From assembly GCA_040775095.1 (NCBI GenBank), contig JAXGTD010000006.1, positions 1-64,000 on the forward strand: a DNA stretch of 64,000 nt, read 5' to 3'. Source of the stretch: JAXGTD01 sp040775095. GTDB lineage: Bacteria; Pseudomonadota; Gammaproteobacteria; Chromatiales; Chromatiaceae. The first letter of the stretch is position 1, and each line of letters starts with the position of its first letter. Made by a program: the position numbers and the translations under genes. Below are positions 9,737 to 17,944 of this stretch, one piece after another. Below the pieces are notes generated by a model, which saw only the letters and a program-made list of their open reading frames with translations, ran no database searches and had not been told where the DNA came from.

Positions 9737-10278
9737 TGTCCGAGGCCCTCGCGCTTGAGCTCGTCGGCAATGTGCATGCTCGCCTTTGCCTCATCGGCAT
9801 GTCCGAAGCCTTGGGCCTGGCCCGTGATGACATTTTTCAACAGAATCAGCAGCCGAATCGTCAGCAACAGGATGCCGATGAGCAGGATGCTGTCGGCGAT
9901 CCAGATCGGGATCGCGATGTCCTCCATCTCGATGCCGATCTTCTTCATCTTGCTGAGGTAGACCCAACCGCCGGCGATGAACAGTCCGCAGTAGCCCAGC
10001 GACAAGAGCACCGCGACGACGGTCAACAGGCGCTGACCCAGCGGTGGAAACAGCCTGACGAAGGCATCGACGCCGATATGTGCACCCACCTTCAGACCGT
10101 AAGAGACCCCGAACAGGACGAACCAGGCCGACAGGTAGAGTGTTGCCTCCTGCCCCCAGTTCAGCCCCGTACCAAAGCCAAAGCGCAGCACGACCTCCCA
10201 GAACACCAGGAGCGTCATCGCGACCAGCAGCAGTGAAAGCACGGCCTCCTCGACCTTGTTAAGCAGCCTAAAGAACAT
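9733..10278 (-). CDS. dctQ: TRAP transporter small membrane subunit DctQ
   Basis: 181 residues with four predicted membrane segments, the size and topology of DctQ. The ATG at 10278 (MFFRLLNKVEEA) follows a near-perfect AGGAGG seven bases upstream, which decides this start over in-frame starts up to 78 bases earlier. Conserved family positions include FWEVVLRFGFGTGLNWGQEA, with the Arg and Glu typical of the second segment. It overlaps dctM by four bases. The gap to dctP (211 bases) holds no gene. The subunit pairs with DctM to form the permease. Confidence 0.93.
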   Translation of the reverse strand: MFFRLLNKVEEAVLSLLLVAMTLLVFWEVVLRFGFGTGLNWGQEATLYLSAWFVLFGVSYGLKVGAHIGVDAFVRLFPPLGQRLLTVVAVLLSLGYCGLFIAGGWVYLSKMKKIGIEMEDIAIPIWIADSILLIGILLLTIRLLILLKNVITGQAQGFGHADEAKASMHIADELKREGLGQ

Positions 10279-10489
10279 GCCTAAACCTCCTCTTCCCATC
10301 TGATTTTCGTGCGGGCACGGCGCGGCGGGCGCTGCCGGCGCGGCAATGGCCCGCAAGAGCGGCCAGTCGCTCGGCCGGCAGCCCCATCGCCGCCCCCTGG
10401 CGCGGGGACCTGTCCACCCGTCGGGGATTCCTGCCCCAAGCGCACCGCTCGCGCCCGCGGCGATCCCTGGATGCCGGCCTGCCCCGGCG

Positions 10490-11491
10490 CTACGGACCCG
10501 ACGTGTTGGAGGCGTAGGCCGCTTCGATCAGGTCCGCGCCAATGCTCTTCTCAAACTGCTTCCAGACCGGCTTCATGGCCTCTACCCACTGCGCGCGCTG
10601 TTCCGGCGTGAGCTCGATGATCTCGGTACGGCCAGACTCGGCGATGAGTTGCTTGTCTTCGACATCCTTGTTGCGGGCTATCTGGTTGCCGAAGGCCAGC
10701 GCCTCGTCGAGCGCCGCCTTGATCTGGGCGCGCTTGTCATCGGGCAGGTCCATCCAAAACTCCGCCGACGTCACGACCATGTAGTCGAGCAGGCCATGGT
10801 TCGACTCGGTGATGTAGGGCTGCACCTCGAAGAATTTCTTGGAATAGATATTCGACCAGGTGTTCTCCTGGCCATCGATGGCCTTGGTCTGCAGCAACGT
10901 GAAGACCTCGGAGAACGGCTTCTTCAACGGTGCCGCGTCGACCGCCTCGAACTGTGCCTCGAGCACATCCGAAGACATGATGCGGAACTTCAGCCCCGCG
11001 GCGTCGGCTGGTACACGCAGCGGTCTGCTCGAGGAAAGCTGCTTCATGCCGTTGTGCAGGTAGCCCAAACCGACAAGGCCCTTCTTGCTGATCGAATCGA
11101 GCATCGCCCGCCCCTTCTCGCTCTGCTGGAAGCGGTCCACGGCATCCAGGTCGCGAAACAGGAACGGCAGGTCGTAGAGCGCCAGCACATCGGTATAACG
11201 ACTGAACTTGGACAGGGCCGGGGCGGCCATCTGCACGTCGCCGAGCTGCATCGCCTCGAGCACCTTGTCGTCTCCGAACAGCTGCGAGTTCGGATAGACC
11301 TCGACCACGACGCTGCCTCCGGTGCTCTCTTCGACGAGGGCCTTGAACTTTTCCGCCATTTGTCCCTTGGGCGTATTCTCGGCAACCACATGCGAAAACT
11401 TGATCACGATGGGGTCGTCGGCGGCCAAGGCCGCACCCGCCGCCAGCACGGCGGTCACACCCAAAGCGAAGGTGGTAAACGGTCGCATCAT
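10490..11491 (-). CDS. dctP: TRAP transporter substrate-binding protein DctP
   Basis: 333 residues. The signal peptide is MMRPFTTFALGVTAVLAAGAALA, probably cleaved before ADDP, so the protein is periplasmic. The mature part begins IVIKFSHVVAENTPKGQMAE, the family pattern, and has the GLKFRIMSSDVLE region with the conserved ligand-carboxylate-binding arginine and the TKAIDGQENTWSNIYSKKF region. Two adjacent ATGs follow GAGGAG by seven bases; the first is taken as start. It is the first gene of the dctPQM set. The likely ligand is a C4-dicarboxylate, suggested by the nearby DctSR-like regulators and MaeB. Confidence 0.94.
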   Translation of the reverse strand: MMRPFTTFALGVTAVLAAGAALAADDPIVIKFSHVVAENTPKGQMAEKFKALVEESTGGSVVVEVYPNSQLFGDDKVLEAMQLGDVQMAAPALSKFSRYTDVLALYDLPFLFRDLDAVDRFQQSEKGRAMLDSISKKGLVGLGYLHNGMKQLSSSRPLRVPADAAGLKFRIMSSDVLEAQFEAVDAAPLKKPFSEVFTLLQTKAIDGQENTWSNIYSKKFFEVQPYITESNHGLLDYMVVTSAEFWMDLPDDKRAQIKAALDEALAFGNQIARNKDVEDKQLIAESGRTEIIELTPEQRAQWVEAMKPVWKQFEKSIGADLIEAAYASNTSGP

Positions 11492-11935
11492 TTGTTGTCT
11501 CCTCAATCTTCTTTGTATGGTTATCCGACGACCCGATGGGAACGGGCCGGGGTGAGGCTGACTGTATCCATCCGTGCAAGCTGTCAGCTCGCGGTTGGGG
11601 CAATGCGATCCCCGCGATTGCTCCAGTCATGACCCCGACGGGGTACTCGGGACAGGCTGATCGAACGCCTTGCGGACATCGGATCAGCGACGCCTTGGCG
11701 CGACGCCTCCCTCGTCCAAGGTTACAGCAACGCGTTTGTCCGCTCTGGATTTTCTACGCCAGGTCACTGCCCCGGGGCGACCCCGGGGAACCGGCCGTGC
11801 TCCAATGCGGGGAAATCTCTTGGCGAACGCGGTATCGGCTGATCCGCCTCCCGTCCCGCGCCAGCACGGCGTGTGCCGCGAGCCGGTTGCATGCAAGACC
11901 CGCGCGGGGGCCGATCCTGACCGGCCCGATGGATC
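11492..11935. other. Intergenic region upstream of dctP
   Basis: 444 bases with no convincing gene. It must contain the dctPQM promoter, but no clear sigma-70 pair or sigma-54 (-24/-12) site was found on the minus strand. A tight palindrome, CCCCGGGG-CGA-CCCCGGGG, lies at about 11770-11789. It could be a factor-independent fold ending the MFS transcript, but it has no T-tract. Short open frames here have no family features. Confidence 0.4.
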
Positions 11936-13276
11936 TCAGCGGGCCTCGGCGGGCGCGCCGGCCCCATCCCCGAGCGCCGCCGCATCGGCCTTGCCTGCCA
12001 CCAGATCGACGCGAAAGAGCAGCGCCGCACCGATCAGGAAGAGCACCAGGATCGGCAGCAGCGACAGGCGGGAGTCGCCCGTGACCGCCGCCGCGGCGGC
12101 CACGAGGGACGGACCGAGCACGGCGGCAAACTTGCCGACCATGTTGAAGAAGCCGAAGAATTCGGCGGTCCGCCCGGCGGGGATCAGGCTGGCAAACAGT
12201 GCCCGGCTCAGGGCCTGGATACCGCCCTGAACCAGGCCAATGGCGATCGCCAACAGGTAGAACTCGGACACCTGTCGCATCTGCGAGGCGCCGATCACGA
12301 TCAGCAGGTAGACGCCGATCGCCAGCAGAATGCCCCGTTTGGGGCCCCACCGCTCGCCCAGCCGGCCGAAGACCAGGGCCGCCGGGAAGCCAACAAACTG
12401 GGTGATCAGCAGCGCCGCCATCAGATCATTGGCGCCGAACCCGATCGCCAGCCCGAAGTCCACGGCCATCCGGATGATGGTGTCGACGCCGTCGATATAG
12501 CACCAGTAGGCAAGCAGGAACAGGAAGCTGTTCGGCAGTCGACGGACCTCGCGAAAGGTCGCCGCGAGCTCGCCAATGGCGCCACGCATCGCAGCCCGGA
12601 GACCGCGACGGCCCATCCCGACGGGCTCCGGCACCCAGAGGGCGACGGGAAACGCGAACAGTGCCCACCAAAGCGCCACGGAGAGGAACGAGAGCCTGAC
12701 CGCCTCGGCCTCGTCGGCAAGTGAGAACCAGGCCGGACGCTGGGTCATGAGCACGTCGAATGCGAACAGCACGCCACCGCCCAGGTAGCCGAGGGCGTAC
12801 CCGAGCGAGGAGACCCGCTCATAGGCGCTCGCGGGCGCCACGTCAACCAGCAGCGCGTCGTAAAAGATGTTGCTGCCCGAGAAGCCGAGCAGGCCCAAGA
12901 CATAGAGAGCGAGCGCCAGCTCCCACTGACCCTGGCCCAGCCAATACAGGCCGCCGCTGGCGAGCACGCCCAGCAGCGTGAAGCGCAACAGGAAACGCTT
13001 CTTGGCGCCGATCTGGTCAGCCACCGCACCGAGCAGCGGCGCGGTGGCGACAATCACCAGACTCGCCGCCGAGCTCGCCACCCCGAGCCAGAACGTGCTC
13101 TCGATGACCGTCAGACCAGAGGCCCAGTATTCTTTAAAGAATACCGGGAAGAACCCCGCCATCACCACGGTCGCGAAGGCCGAATTGGCCCAGTCGTAGC
13201 AGGCCCAGGACAGGATCTGCCGACGACGGCCGGCGGTATCGGACGGGCGACCCTCGGCCGCGGCTGGATTCGTCAT
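11936..13276 (-). CDS. MFS transporter, UMF1/Atg22-like family
   Basis: 446 residues with about twelve hydrophobic segments. The N-terminus RRQILSWACYDWANSAFATVV carries the YDWANSAF signature of the UMF1 family (bacterial relatives of yeast Atg22). The loop between segments 2 and 3 has the MFS-type LGAVADQIGAKKR. RALFASLIPAGRTAEFFGFFN in the second half is also a family motif. Substrates of bacterial members are not established; fungal Atg22 exports amino acids from the vacuole. The gene sits between dctP and the dctR-like regulator, 120 bases after the latter and on the same strand, so it may be the third gene of the kinase-regulator operon. Confidence 0.87.
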   Translation of the reverse strand: MTNPAAAEGRPSDTAGRRRQILSWACYDWANSAFATVVMAGFFPVFFKEYWASGLTVIESTFWLGVASSAASLVIVATAPLLGAVADQIGAKKRFLLRFTLLGVLASGGLYWLGQGQWELALALYVLGLLGFSGSNIFYDALLVDVAPASAYERVSSLGYALGYLGGGVLFAFDVLMTQRPAWFSLADEAEAVRLSFLSVALWWALFAFPVALWVPEPVGMGRRGLRAAMRGAIGELAATFREVRRLPNSFLFLLAYWCYIDGVDTIIRMAVDFGLAIGFGANDLMAALLITQFVGFPAALVFGRLGERWGPKRGILLAIGVYLLIVIGASQMRQVSEFYLLAIAIGLVQGGIQALSRALFASLIPAGRTAEFFGFFNMVGKFAAVLGPSLVAAAAAVTGDSRLSLLPILVLFLIGAALLFRVDLVAGKADAAALGDGAGAPAEAR

Positions 13277-13396
13277 GAGTGAGACCCAGGGTGTCGGGCG
13301 GATTTCGGGACAGGCGGCGGACGGTGGCGCCAGCGCGGATGGGTTCGGACGACCCGCATCGGGCAGGCGGCCTCGGGCGAGCCCGGGTCCGGCGGC

Positions 13397-14014
13397 TCAG
13401 TCCCCACGGCCGCGCGCGATCAGGTCCATGCGCACCAGCTCCGCGAGGGACTCGGCGCGCATCTTGTCCATGACCCGGGCGCGATGCACCTCGACGGTCT
13501 TGGCGCTGACACCCAGCGCGGCGGCAATCTCCTTGTTGGACTTGCCCTCGGTGACCATGTTCATGACCTCGCGCTCGCGCGGGGTGAGCTCGACCAGACG
13601 TGTCGCGATGTCGGCGCGTTGCGCACGCAGGGCGCGCTGCTTCTCGTCGTGCTGGAGCGCATTGCGGATGCTCTCGAGCAGGGCCTCGTCGTCGAACGGC
13701 TTCTCGATAAAGTCCGCGGCCCCCGCCTTCATGGCCTTGACGGCCATCGACACGTCGCCATGTCCGGTGATGATGATCACCGGCAGCCGATACTCCCGAC
13801 GAGCCAGGTAGGCCTGCAGATCCAGGCCGCTCATGCCGGGCATGCGCACATCGAGCAGCAGGCAACCGGCGCGGCCAGGGTAGTAGGAACCCAGGAAATC
13901 ATCGGCCGAGGTGAACGTCTGCACCTTCATGCCAACCGACTCGATCAGCCACTTCAACGAGTTGCGTATCGCCTGGTCGTCGTCGACGACGAATACGGTC
14001 ACGTCCTGGATCAT
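13397..14014 (-). CDS. dctR: FixJ/DctR-type response regulator (REC-LuxR HTH)
   Basis: 205 residues. The receiver domain has the acidic pair in VVDDDQA, phospho-acceptor Asp55 in LLDVRMPG, the Thr in IITGHG and the Lys in FIEKPF. A LuxR-type helix-turn-helix follows (LTPREREVM through VEVHRARVMDKM). This is the FixJ/NarL class, which uses sigma-70 promoters, and matches DctR of Rhodobacter rather than the sigma-54 regulator DctD. The ATG at 14014 is preceded by AGAGG eight bases upstream; GTG 14023 and ATG 14020 are too close to that site. It follows the kinase by 24 bases. The proposed target is the dctPQM promoter about 2.5 kb away, by analogy with R. capsulatus. Confidence 0.85.
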   Translation of the reverse strand: MIQDVTVFVVDDDQAIRNSLKWLIESVGMKVQTFTSADDFLGSYYPGRAGCLLLDVRMPGMSGLDLQAYLARREYRLPVIIITGHGDVSMAVKAMKAGAADFIEKPFDDEALLESIRNALQHDEKQRALRAQRADIATRLVELTPREREVMNMVTEGKSNKEIAAALGVSAKTVEVHRARVMDKMRAESLAELVRMDLIARGRGD

Positions 14015-14038
14015 GGGCATCACCTCTTGGTCGATTCG

Positions 14039-16642
14039 CTACGCGGTGGTCGATACCGCCTCCAGTGGCGGCTGCAGCGCTGCCTGGGCAACCGGCAGCG
14101 CGACATGAAATACGGCGCCGACACCAGGCTCGGATTCGGCCCAGATCTCGCCACCGTGATTCTCCAGAATCGTCTGGCTGATCGGCAGCCCCATCCCCAT
14201 CCCCCCTTCCTTGGTGGTGAAGAAGGGATCGAACAGATGCAACATACGCTCGTCGGGGATGCCCGGGCCATTGTCCCGGACACTCACCAGGGCACGGCCG
14301 TCGCGCACGTCCGTGGCGATGCGCAGGACGCGATGTCCGGCCGGTCGCTCTTCGAGCGAATCCAGCGCGTTGCGCACCAGGTTCAGCAACACCTGCTCGA
14401 TCTGCACCAGATCGACATCGACCGGGATCTCTCCAGGCGCCAGATCGAGCCCGATCTCCATCTCCAGCTTGCCGATCTCGAACTCGACGAAGCTGCAGAC
14501 CTCGCGCACCAGATAGTTCAAGTCGACCTGGGAGCGGATCGGCGGCTGCTTGCCGACCAACGCCCGTAGTCGACGAATGATCTCGCTGGCCCGCTGGGCC
14601 TGGCTGGAGATCTGCCCCATGGCATCCACCAGTTCCTCGCTGCCGCCAATGCCACCCTTGAGCCGGCGGCTGCAGCCGTTGGCGTAATTGGTGATCGCCG
14701 AGAGCGGCTGATTCAACTCGTGGGCCATGCCCGTGGCCACCTCACCCATGGTGCTGAGCCGGCATACATGCACCAGCTCGGCCTGATGCTGACGCGACTC
14801 CTGCTCGGCCCTGCGCACCGCGGTGATGTCGCGGGCATAGATGTTGACGTAACCCAGATCCTGGATCGGGACGAACAACAGCGAATAGATGCGGCCGCCG
14901 AGATCGCCCTCGTGGTCACGGTTCTGGCCATCCTCCAGCATCGCGCGGACCTCGTCCAGCCAGGCGTCGGGCAGCAGCTGCCCCGGCTCGGTCTGCCAGG
15001 CATCCGTGAGCGGACGGCTCGCCGCGTTGGCGTAGACGATCAGCCCCTCAGCGTTGACGCGCAGGATCGGATTCGGGCTCTCGCTGGCGAAGCGCGCCAG
15101 GCCCTTGATCTCCCGCTCGGCGTTCTTGCGCTTGGTCGCGTCGTGGATATAGAGGGTATAGACGCGCTCGGCGTCCAGATCGATCGGTACGATCGACATC
15201 TCGACCGGAAACGCGCTGCCATCCGCATGCACCGCACCGAGCTCGCCCCGGGCATGCGACTGCCGACCGCCCAGACGCCGGCGCCCGGACTCCTGCAACA
15301 TACCCACGAACGCGGTATGGCTGCTCTCGCTCAGGAAGCGGCGCATGAAATCGCTCCCCAACGCGCTGCCGCTCGCGAAGCCGAACATGCGTTCCGCGGT
15401 TGGATTGTGGTCGACGATCTGCCCGGATCGATTCAGGGTGATGATGGCATCGAGCGATGCCTCCATGATCGCCGCCTTCAGGGCCTCGGTCTCGCGCATC
15501 TCGTGCTCGTGGCGCCGGCTCATCTCCTCACGCGCGCGCAGCACCAGCATGGTGAAGTGCTGGATCCACTCCTCGAGCAGGAGCAGCTGATTGCCGTCGC
15601 GATGGAAACCGGGCTGCTCGATGCCGAGGGCACGTTGCGCGAATCGCGACATCCGCTTGAGCACCTTGTTCAGCCGCGCGGAGACCAGATAGATCACCAG
15701 CGTGAACACCAGGATAAACACCAGCGCCGCCAGGACCCGCTGGCGACGCTCGAACTCGACCACGCGCTCGGACATCTTGTCGACGCTATGGTGCGGGATG
15801 AAGGTGGTAAACAGCATGTTCCAGTTGGAGCCCTCGTAGCGGGGCAGCGACTGGGATGTCACCAGGAAGGTATCGGTCCACTGGTCGAGCAGGGTGCCGG
15901 GGATCAGATCCTGCGGCTCATTGCTCACGAGGATGCGCTGTTCGTCCGCGTCCACCAGCGCCACAGCGGAACTGTCGGCCGAGATGGTCCCCTCGGATGC
16001 CAGCAGGAAGTCCGTGTCGACTGGCACGACGACCACGAGCCGTCCCATCTTGTAGCCGCCGGCGTCCTCGACTTGGTCGCTGACCACCAGATAGGGCTGA
16101 TTGTCGACGCGGCTCAACACGGTATAGACGTCGTCGGAGTCGCTCGTCCACTGCCCCGTGTCGGCGAGCAGCTCCGATGGGAGCGGCTCCGCGCCGGACT
16201 GGTAGATCTCGCGTACCCCCCCACGGGAATCCACCAGCAACACATAGCTTGGCGCCAGCAGGGCATTGCGGCCGAAGAAATCCGGCAACCAGAACGGGCG
16301 GAACCCCTCGTAGACCACCGGATCGACATCCTCTTCCGGGAACCAGAACAGCGGCTCCAGGTACTGGGCCAGGCGGCGGTGATTGGCGAGCAGCCGCGTG
16401 GTCGCCGCATAGTTGCTCATGTACTGGTTGAACCGCATCAGGCTCTCTCGCGAACGCAGATCGAGTCGGGCCTGGAGCTCTGTTTCGAAGATCCGCTTGA
16501 CCGAGCGCCCCTGGATCTGGTCGAGCACGCCCCACACCGCAAGCCCCGCAATCAGTCCGATCAGGATCGCGATCATGGGCATCGGCACGCGCCGCAGTGA
16601 GCGGAACAGCAGCGATTTCACCGACGATGGGGGCGACTTCAC
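14039..16642 (-). CDS. dctS: PAS-domain sensor histidine kinase, DctS/FixL-like
   Basis: 867 residues from a GTG start. One membrane helix near residues 22-44 and another near 303-323 enclose a large periplasmic sensor domain. Two PAS domains follow, at about 395-520 (LDAIITLNRSGQIVDHN) and 530-630 (NPILRVNAEGLIVYAN). The H-box MAHELNQPLSAITNY holds the phospho-acceptor His near residue 641. The N-box is NLVRNALDSLEE, and the G-boxes are VRDNGPGIP and GGMGMGLPIS. The layout (periplasmic sensor, PAS, HPK4 kinase) and a FixJ-type partner directly downstream match DctS. The ligand is presumably a dicarboxylate. It has no clear Shine-Dalgarno, so the GTG start is less certain than the gene. Confidence 0.85.
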   Translation of the reverse strand: MKSPPSSVKSLLFRSLRRVPMPMIAILIGLIAGLAVWGVLDQIQGRSVKRIFETELQARLDLRSRESLMRFNQYMSNYAATTRLLANHRRLAQYLEPLFWFPEEDVDPVVYEGFRPFWLPDFFGRNALLAPSYVLLVDSRGGVREIYQSGAEPLPSELLADTGQWTSDSDDVYTVLSRVDNQPYLVVSDQVEDAGGYKMGRLVVVVPVDTDFLLASEGTISADSSAVALVDADEQRILVSNEPQDLIPGTLLDQWTDTFLVTSQSLPRYEGSNWNMLFTTFIPHHSVDKMSERVVEFERRQRVLAALVFILVFTLVIYLVSARLNKVLKRMSRFAQRALGIEQPGFHRDGNQLLLLEEWIQHFTMLVLRAREEMSRRHEHEMRETEALKAAIMEASLDAIITLNRSGQIVDHNPTAERMFGFASGSALGSDFMRRFLSESSHTAFVGMLQESGRRRLGGRQSHARGELGAVHADGSAFPVEMSIVPIDLDAERVYTLYIHDATKRKNAEREIKGLARFASESPNPILRVNAEGLIVYANAASRPLTDAWQTEPGQLLPDAWLDEVRAMLEDGQNRDHEGDLGGRIYSLLFVPIQDLGYVNIYARDITAVRRAEQESRQHQAELVHVCRLSTMGEVATGMAHELNQPLSAITNYANGCSRRLKGGIGGSEELVDAMGQISSQAQRASEIIRRLRALVGKQPPIRSQVDLNYLVREVCSFVEFEIGKLEMEIGLDLAPGEIPVDVDLVQIEQVLLNLVRNALDSLEERPAGHRVLRIATDVRDGRALVSVRDNGPGIPDERMLHLFDPFFTTKEGGMGMGLPISQTILENHGGEIWAESEPGVGAVFHVALPVAQAALQPPLEAVSTTA

Positions 16643-16814
16643 GAGCGCGGAGGGGACATGGGTTCTCTGGGTGGTCGAAGTCTAGCGGATTCCGGTCCGG
16701 CGCACGCGGGGCACGGCAAGGAGCATCGGCCACACGACGACGCCGTCCATGACGCGGGCGGGCCGATGCAGGACAATGTGACGGTACCTACCCCGGATCC
16801 TGGAGATCCCCATC

Positions 16815-17300
16815 ATGACCCTCGTCGATCTCTCCCGTGCCCAAGGCCCCGGGCTGCCAAGGCGCCTCGCGATCATGCTCTACGACCTGCTGCTGCTGGC
16901 CGCGGTGCTGATGGTGACCACGGCACTGTGGACCCTGCCCTATCAGGCCCTCGTCGGCACCCCGCTGTATCAGAGTGCGGCCTTCCCGCTCTTTCAGCTC
17001 TGTCTGCTGCTGATCATTGTCGGCTACTACGTCTATTTCTGGAGTCACGGTCGGCAGACACTGGGCATGCGGGCGTGGCGCACGAGGCTGTATCGCGCGG
17101 ACGGGGCCGACCTGAACGCCCGCGATGCGCTGCGGCGGTTCGGACTTGCCGCGTTGACCCTGCCCCCGCTCGGCATCGGACTGTGGTGGATGCTCTTCGC
17201 GCGCGACCGACTGGCCTGGTACGACCGCCTCTCGGGCACGCGCCCGATCCTGCTGGCCAGACCGGATGCCAGGTCGACGGACATGGGGCGTCGGGCATGA
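16815..17300 (+). CDS. RDD-family membrane protein
   Basis: 161 residues. PRRLAIMLYDLLLLAAVL near the N-terminus carries the Arg and Asp of the RDD fold. Three or four hydrophobic segments follow, with GQTLGMRAWRTRL after the second and WYDRLSGTRPI near the end, both typical of the family. RDD proteins sit in the inner membrane; their general role is unsettled, and one group is linked to Na+/H+ exchange. GGAG lies upstream of the ATG. The stop codon overlaps the start of the next gene by four bases (ATGA), so the two are translationally coupled. Confidence 0.85.
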   Translation: MTLVDLSRAQGPGLPRRLAIMLYDLLLLAAVLMVTTALWTLPYQALVGTPLYQSAAFPLFQLCLLLIIVGYYVYFWSHGRQTLGMRAWRTRLYRADGADLNARDALRRFGLAALTLPPLGIGLWWMLFARDRLAWYDRLSGTRPILLARPDARSTDMGRRA

Positions 17301-17935
17301 AATACGCGATCGTGCCGGTCACACCCTTCCAACAGAACTGCACCCTGCTCGTCTGTCCCGAGACCGCAGAGGCCGCCATCGTCGATCCCGGGGGCGAGCC
17401 CGAACGCATCCTCGCCGCGCTCCAGCGCCTGGGCGCAACGCCGACCCGGCTGTTGCTGACCCACGGCCATCTGGATCACGTCGGTGCGGCCGCGGAGCTG
17501 TCGCAACGCCTGGGGCTAGCGATCGTCGGCCCGCATCGCGACGACGCGTTCCTCCTCGCCGGGATACCCGCCCAGGCGCGGATGTTCGGCTTCCCCGTCC
17601 AGGATCCGTTTACGCCCGACCAGTGGCTCGACGCCGGCGATCTGGTCTCGGTTGGCAATCAGAGGCTGGAGGTCCTGCACTGCCCGGGTCACACCCCTGG
17701 GCATGTGCTGTTCTTCCACCGTCCATCGCAGCTCGCCCAGGTGGGCGACGTACTCTTCCGCGGCTCGATCGGGCGCACCGACTTCCCACGAGGCAATCAT
17801 GCCCAGCTGATCCGTTGCATCCGCGAGCGGCTGTTTCCGCTCGGCGACGCGGTGCGCTTCATCCCCGGCCACGGTCCGATGGGCATCCTGGGTGAGGAAC
17901 GGCGGACCAATCCATTCGTCGGCGAACAGGCCTGA
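17297..17935 (+). CDS. Metallo-beta-lactamase-fold hydrolase (YcbL/glyoxalase II-like)
   Basis: 212 residues, cytoplasmic. The metal-binding motif THGHLDH gives His56, His58, Asp60 and His61. Further ligands are the His of CPGHTPGH, the Asp of VGDVLFRGSIGRTD and the His of FIPGHGP. The short length without a C-terminal substrate-binding domain, together with FPRGNH, fits the YcbL-type hydrolases related to glyoxalase II. The likely substrate is S-lactoylglutathione or a similar thioester, inferred from the family. The frame is open further upstream, but the ATG at 17297 overlaps the RDD stop in an ATGA arrangement and begins with the family-like MKYAIVPVTPFQQNC. Confidence 0.92.
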   Translation: MKYAIVPVTPFQQNCTLLVCPETAEAAIVDPGGEPERILAALQRLGATPTRLLLTHGHLDHVGAAAELSQRLGLAIVGPHRDDAFLLAGIPAQARMFGFPVQDPFTPDQWLDAGDLVSVGNQRLEVLHCPGHTPGHVLFFHRPSQLAQVGDVLFRGSIGRTDFPRGNHAQLIRCIRERLFPLGDAVRFIPGHGPMGILGEERRTNPFVGEQA

Positions 17936-17944
17936 GCGTTCCGG

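Noticed and set aside
11770..11789. CCCCGGGG-CGA-CCCCGGGG as an intrinsic terminator
   Set aside because: It folds tightly but has no T-tract on either strand, so it is only noted under the intergenic region.
16658..17296. Long N-terminal extension of the MBL hydrolase
   Set aside because: That stretch overlaps the RDD gene in another frame; the ATG at 17297 is translationally coupled and family-like.
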